Shown here: in pieces, positions 4,862 through 8,148 of the stretch | Layout: every line of letters begins with the position of its first letter | Position numbering within the stretch: the first letter of the stretch is position 1 | NCBI GenBank assembly: GCA_021847625.1 | Contig: JAJZQK010000116.1 | Coordinates: 1-8,148, forward strand | From: Chloroflexota bacterium | GTDB lineage: Bacteria > Chloroflexota > FW602-bin22 > JAMCYS01 | Direction: 5' to 3' | Length of the DNA stretch: 8,148 nt | Made by a program: the position numbers and the translations under genes | Notes under the pieces: generated by a model | Databases searched by the model: none | The model's input: the letters and a program-made list of their open reading frames with translations, nothing else | What the model was told of the DNA's origin: nothing

Positions 4862-6043
4862 ATGGCTGACAGCAAGATACGCGTCCTGATAGTACACGGC
4901 TTCCCCGAGACGACGGCCTATGTCTCTGCCCTGCTGGGGCTAGAGAGGGACATCGAGTTTGTGGGTTCGGTCGCCACAGGCAGGGAAGCCCTCGCCAAGG
5001 TGGGGGAGTCCAAACCGGACATCGTCTTGATGGGCAGCGAACTGCCCGACGGCGACAGCGCCAACGTCGTACGTCGGGTCATCTCAAAACAGCCGACGCT
5101 GGGAGTCGTCGCCCTGGTACCGACCGACAGCCCCGAGGAGATCCGGCGCTTCATGCAGGCGGGGGCGCGCTCGTTCCTCGTGTTCCCCTTCAGCAGCGAA
5201 CAGCTCGTCACCACCCTGCGCAAGGTCTACGAGCGCGTGCAGAAGATGCCCGCCCCAGTGGCCGCGCCCGCCGCCCCCCGGCCCAACATCCCGGCTCCCC
5301 GGGGCAAGGTGATCACGGTCTTCGGCCCCAAGGGCGGCGTGGGGAAGACGATGCTGGCGGTGAACCTGGCCGTCTCCCTGAGCCAGAAGGGCGAACGACA
5401 GGTGGCCCTGCTGGACACGAGCCTCTACTTCGGCGACCTGCACCTCTTCCTGAACATCAAGCCCGATCACACCGTCGTCGACTTCGTGCAGCTAGGACCG
5501 GACGCGGACGCGGAGACGCTCCAGCAGATCATGCAGAAGCACTCCAGCGGCATCTCCCTGTTGGCAAGGCCGAGCAGGCCCGAGCACGCCGAAATGGTGA
5601 GCGCCGAGCACCTGCGCCACGCGATCGAGCTGATGGCGCAGACCTACGACCTCATCGTCGTCGACTGCCCCGCGTCCTACGACGACCGGATGCTGATGGT
5701 CTTAGACCGCTCGGACATGATCTTCCTTATCATCACGCCGGAGGTCGGCGCCCTCTATAACGCGGGCATCTTCCTCGACCTTGCCCAGACGCTGGGGTAC
5801 CCGAGGGAGTCGATCCACGTCGTCCTGAACCGCCACGACAGCCAGGCCGGCATCTCCGTCTCAGACGCGGAGGCCGCGCTCTCGCACCCCGTCCACTTCC
5901 GGGTGCCCAGCCGTGGCCGCGAGATGTCGACGACGCTCAACCTCGGCGTGCCTATCTCGATCTCGAACCCGAACTCGGACGTGTCGCGCAGCATCGGTCA
6001 GATGGCCGAGTTCATCGCCAAGCAGTACGATGGCCAGCGGTAG
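4862..6043 (+). CDS. CpaE/TadZ-like protein: degenerate receiver domain fused to ParA/MinD-type ATPase
   Basis: Protein of 393 residues. Residues 5-125 have the shape of a response-regulator receiver, but the phosphorylation site is lost: the acidic pair is HG (12-13), the phospho-acceptor Asp is Gly58 in VLMGSELP, and the conserved Lys before Pro is Phe108. A Pro/Ala-rich linker (129-147) leads to a ParA/MinD-type P-loop ATPase with deviant Walker A GPKGGVGKT (155-163, signature Lys157), Asp185 in LLDTS (A' motif) and Walker B LIVVD (264-268). This architecture is that of CpaE/TadZ, which localises Tad/Flp pilus machinery. Here no tad/cpa gene is nearby; instead it is first in an operon with mazG and pyrE, so pilus function is uncertain and a general polar-positioning or regulatory role is possible. 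The ribosome binding site (GGGTAG) is weak. The stop TAG lies 14 nt inside the next gene. Confidence 0.85.
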   Translation: MADSKIRVLIVHGFPETTAYVSALLGLERDIEFVGSVATGREALAKVGESKPDIVLMGSELPDGDSANVVRRVISKQPTLGVVALVPTDSPEEIRRFMQAGARSFLVFPFSSEQLVTTLRKVYERVQKMPAPVAAPAAPRPNIPAPRGKVITVFGPKGGVGKTMLAVNLAVSLSQKGERQVALLDTSLYFGDLHLFLNIKPDHTVVDFVQLGPDADAETLQQIMQKHSSGISLLARPSRPEHAEMVSAEHLRHAIELMAQTYDLIVVDCPASYDDRMLMVLDRSDMIFLIITPEVGALYNAGIFLDLAQTLGYPRESIHVVLNRHDSQAGISVSDAEAALSHPVHFRVPSRGREMSTTLNLGVPISISNPNSDVSRSIGQMAEFIAKQYDGQR

Positions 6044-7589
6044 CATAACCATAGTGGGGCTGGGCCCCGGGGCAGGGAACCAGGTGACGGTGGAGGCGAG
6101 GGACGTCCTTGCCGCCGCCCGCGAGATTTGGCTGCGTACGACACATCACCCCGTCGTCCCCTCGCTGCCCGCGGGCCCCGCCGTCCGCTCCTTCGACTAT
6201 CTCTACGACGAAAAGGAGACCTTCACCGAGGTCTACGCGGCGATCGTGCAGCACCTGCTGGGGCTGGCCAAGCAGGGGGAGGACGTCGTGTACGCCGTAC
6301 CGGGGCACCCCCTGGTGGGCGAACGGTCGGTGCAAATGCTTCTCGGCGAGGCGCGAGCGGCCGGCATCGCCACCGCCGTCGTGGCGGGACTGAGCTTCCT
6401 TGAACCTACCTTCAGCGCCCTCCAGCTCGACCCCCTGGCAAAAGGGCTGCAGGTTCTCGACGCCATGGGCCTGGCTTCCCTGACGGATCTGAACCGGGGT
6501 GAGCCGGCCGTACGGCCGGGCTTTCTGCCCACAGCCCCCCTGCTTCTGGCGCAGATCTACAACCGCCGCGTCGCCTCGGGGGTGAAGATCCATCTGCTGG
6601 AGTACTATTCTCCCCGCCACGAGGTCACCCTCCTGCGCTGGGCCGGCGTGCCCGGCCAGGAAGAGGTGCGCACCCTGCCGCTCTACACGCTCGACCGCAT
6701 CCCGGAGGTCGATCACCTCTGCTGCCTGTACGTGCCGGCCTTGGACCCCGTCGACGACCTTGCCGGCTTCGAAGGGCTGCGCTACGTGATCGCCCGGCTG
6801 CGGGCGCCGGGTGGCTGCCCCTGGGACCGGGAGCAGACCCACGATTCCCTCAAGCCGTACCTGATCGAGGAGGCGTACGAGGCGCTGGACGCCCTTGACC
6901 TGGCCGACGTCGCCAAGATAAGCGAGGAGCTGGGCGACCTGCTGCTCCAGGTGGTGCTCCACGCCCAGCTGGGCGAGGAGGCCGGCGAGTTCTCGATGGA
7001 GGACGTGCTGCGCGGCATCAACGCCAAACTCATCAGGCGCCACCCGCACGTCTTCGGCGACATCTCCGTCCGCGACTCGGCGGAGGTCCTCCGCAACTGG
7101 GCGCAGATCAAGCGCTCCGAACATACCGACGAGGAGAAGGCCGCTTCTTTGTTGGGCGAGATACCGCGCCAACTGCCGGCGCTGGCCTACGCCCTGAGCG
7201 TGCAGAAGCGGGCCGCCCGCACGGGGTTCGACTGGACGGAGATAGGCGGGGTAGAGGGAAAGGTGGCCGAGGAGCTGAAAGAGCTCAAGGCGGCCGAGGG
7301 GCCGGATGAAAAGATGCAGGAGATGGGCGATGTGCTGTTCGCCATCGTCAACCTGGCCCGCTGGATGAAGGTCGACCCCGAGGAGGCCCTGCGTCTGACC
7401 AATCAGCGCTTCCGTTCGCGGTTCCGCCGCATGGAGGAGCTCTGCGCCGAGCGGGGGCTCGACCTCACGAGCCTGTCGCTGGCCGAACAGGACGAACTGT
7501 GGGAAGAGGCGAAGCGCGAGGAGAGGGGCTCCCCCCCGAGCGATTCTCGCCCGGAAAGGGGAACCGAGGATGCCGGACCGAGCTCATGA
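6030..7589 (+). CDS. mazG: Tetrapyrrole-methylase-like domain fused to MazG nucleoside triphosphate pyrophosphohydrolase (YabN-type)
   Basis: Cytoplasmic house-cleaning enzyme of 519 residues with the two-part layout known from Bacillus YabN. Residues 5-235 are a tetrapyrrole (corrin/porphyrin) methylase-like domain with IVGLGPG (8-14) and VPGHPLVGE (90-98), whose substrate in this fusion family is not settled. Residues 245-490 are MazG with two all-alpha units. The first has the metal-binding set EEAYE (280-284) and EELGD (299-303); the second has EELKE (414-418) and EMGD (431-434). MazG hydrolyses NTPs, including non-canonical or damaged ones, to NMP and pyrophosphate. The ATG at 6030 is chosen because MASGSITIVGLGPG aligns directly with the family N terminus. 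It overlaps the upstream gene by 14 nt and has no clear ribosome binding site, suggesting translational coupling. Residues 498-519 form a Pro/Ser/Glu-rich tail without domain features, and the last 20 nt overlap pyrE. The stop is TGA. Confidence 0.93.
   Translation: MASGSITIVGLGPGAGNQVTVEARDVLAAAREIWLRTTHHPVVPSLPAGPAVRSFDYLYDEKETFTEVYAAIVQHLLGLAKQGEDVVYAVPGHPLVGERSVQMLLGEARAAGIATAVVAGLSFLEPTFSALQLDPLAKGLQVLDAMGLASLTDLNRGEPAVRPGFLPTAPLLLAQIYNRRVASGVKIHLLEYYSPRHEVTLLRWAGVPGQEEVRTLPLYTLDRIPEVDHLCCLYVPALDPVDDLAGFEGLRYVIARLRAPGGCPWDREQTHDSLKPYLIEEAYEALDALDLADVAKISEELGDLLLQVVLHAQLGEEAGEFSMEDVLRGINAKLIRRHPHVFGDISVRDSAEVLRNWAQIKRSEHTDEEKAASLLGEIPRQLPALAYALSVQKRAARTGFDWTEIGGVEGKVAEELKELKAAEGPDEKMQEMGDVLFAIVNLARWMKVDPEEALRLTNQRFRSRFRRMEELCAERGLDLTSLSLAEQDELWEEAKREERGSPPSDSRPERGTEDAGPSS
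7556..7561 (+). promoter_or_regulatory. Ribosome binding site of pyrE inside mazG
   Basis: AAGGGG lies 8 bases before the pyrE ATG and within the final codons of mazG, in the part that encodes the low-complexity tail. It lets pyrE be translated independently as well as by coupling. Confidence 0.5.
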
Positions 7590-8148
7590 GGCGGCGGCGA
7601 TTCTGCTGCGCGTGGGTGCCGTCAATATCAACGCCGAGGAGTGGTTTACCTACACCTCGGGGATCAAGAGCCCGATCTACACGGACAACCGCCTGCTGAT
7701 CTCCTTCCCAGAGGAGAGGCAGCGCATTGTCACCCTGCTGGCCGCCGCCGCCGACGAGGCCGTGGGCCTGGATAACGTAGACGTCGTCGCGGGAACCGCC
7801 ACGGCCGGCATACCGTTTGCTGCCTGGCTGGCCGATCGCCTGCAGCGGCCGATGGTTTACGTGCGCGGCTCGGCCAAGGCGCACGGCCTGGCCCGCCAGA
7901 TCGAGGGGCGGACCGCGCCCGGGGAGCGCGTGGTGGTGGTGGAAGACCTCGTGACGACGGGGGGTAGCTCGCTCGCGACCGTCGACGCGCTGGCCGCCGG
8001 AGAGCTGACCGTTCTCTGCTGACTGGCCATCTTCTCCTACGGGTTCGAGGCCGCCCGCCAGGCCTACGCCAGCCGCGGCGTCACGCTCGTCTCCCTCACA
8101 ACCTTGGACGTGCTGCTGGACGTCGCCATTGCCGGCAAGCAAATCACG
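7570..8148 (+). pseudogene. pyrE: Orotate phosphoribosyltransferase, interrupted by in-frame TGA and cut by the window end
   Basis: PyrE joins orotate to PRPP to give orotidine 5'-monophosphate in de novo pyrimidine synthesis; cytoplasmic dimer. The ATG at 7570 follows AAGGGG by 8 bases and overlaps mazG by 20 nt, so it is the third gene of the operon. Visible motifs are FTYTSGIKSPIY (26-37), the flexible catalytic loop YVRGSAKAHG (97-106) with Arg99, Lys103 and His105 present but Gly at 100 where some enzymes have a second Lys, and the PRPP loop VVVVEDLVTTGGSS (121-134). Codon 151 (8020-8022) is TGA. The same frame then continues LAIFSYGFEAARQAY, the expected conserved strand and helix, and stays open to the window end (codon 193). 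The stop falls at a core beta-strand position with no length change against the family, so no frameshift is needed. A product ending at residue 150 would lack part of the fold. pyrE is normally needed for growth without pyrimidines, so sequence error is a serious possibility. Confidence 0.88.

Noticed and set aside
6012..7172. A 386-codon minus-strand open frame opposite mazG
   Set aside because: Antisense shadow in high-GC DNA; the plus strand has clear methylase and MazG motifs and operon overlaps.
8020..8022. Selenocysteine codon in pyrE
   Set aside because: The position is a core strand residue with no catalytic cysteine role in PyrE, and I see no clear stem-loop of the SECIS type right after it.
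1..8148. A novel defence, phage or mobile system
   Set aside because: All recognised genes are metabolic, transport, positioning or envelope functions; there is no integrase, transposase, nuclease, toxin or tRNA-flanked island in the window.

Overview
This is a high-GC bacterial window (8,148 bp) made mostly of core-metabolism genes, with short, promoter-rich intergenic gaps and a few dispersed palindromic repeats. GTG and TTG starts are used, and the genes carry GGAG/AGGGAGG-type ribosome binding sites. A CpaE/TadZ-like ATPase sits beside a methylase-MazG fusion and pyrE, and a GyaR-like dehydrogenase sits near a stand-alone dihydrolipoamide dehydrogenase. This mix fits an environmental bacterium such as a Chloroflexota/Dehalococcoidia lineage. 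That placement is inference with low confidence; nothing in the window fixes the taxon.

Layout. Positions 1-304 hold two copies of a palindromic intergenic repeat and then a sigma70-type promoter for a TauE/SafE-family membrane transporter (305-1042, + strand). A convergent gap (1043-1247) with hairpins and a common-type GC-rich repeat separates it from three minus-strand genes, each with its own recognisable promoter. These are a D-2-hydroxyacid dehydrogenase (2234 down to 1248, broken by an in-frame TAG), a small Ig-fold lipoprotein (3022 down to 2501, TTG start) and dihydrolipoamide dehydrogenase (4726 down to 3317). A 135-bp divergent control region (4727-4861) carries two back-to-back extended -10 promoters and an inverted repeat. 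It launches the plus-strand operon of a degenerate-receiver CpaE/TadZ-like ATPase, a tetrapyrrole-methylase/MazG fusion and pyrE. The genes of this operon overlap by 14 and 20 nt. pyrE is interrupted by an in-frame TGA and runs off the window end.

Functionally, MazG (clearing of non-canonical NTPs) and PyrE (de novo pyrimidine synthesis) share a nucleotide theme. The dehydrogenase and Lpd belong to central carbon/redox metabolism. The transporter and lipoprotein are envelope proteins. I see no phage, CRISPR, toxin-antitoxin or defence module and no RNA gene I can name.

The most notable observation is two different in-frame stops (TAG and TGA) inside two otherwise well-conserved enzymes within 6.1 kb. 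TAG and TGA also end intact genes here, so genome-wide stop reassignment is unlikely. Sequence error, population variants or true nonsense mutations are the live explanations.
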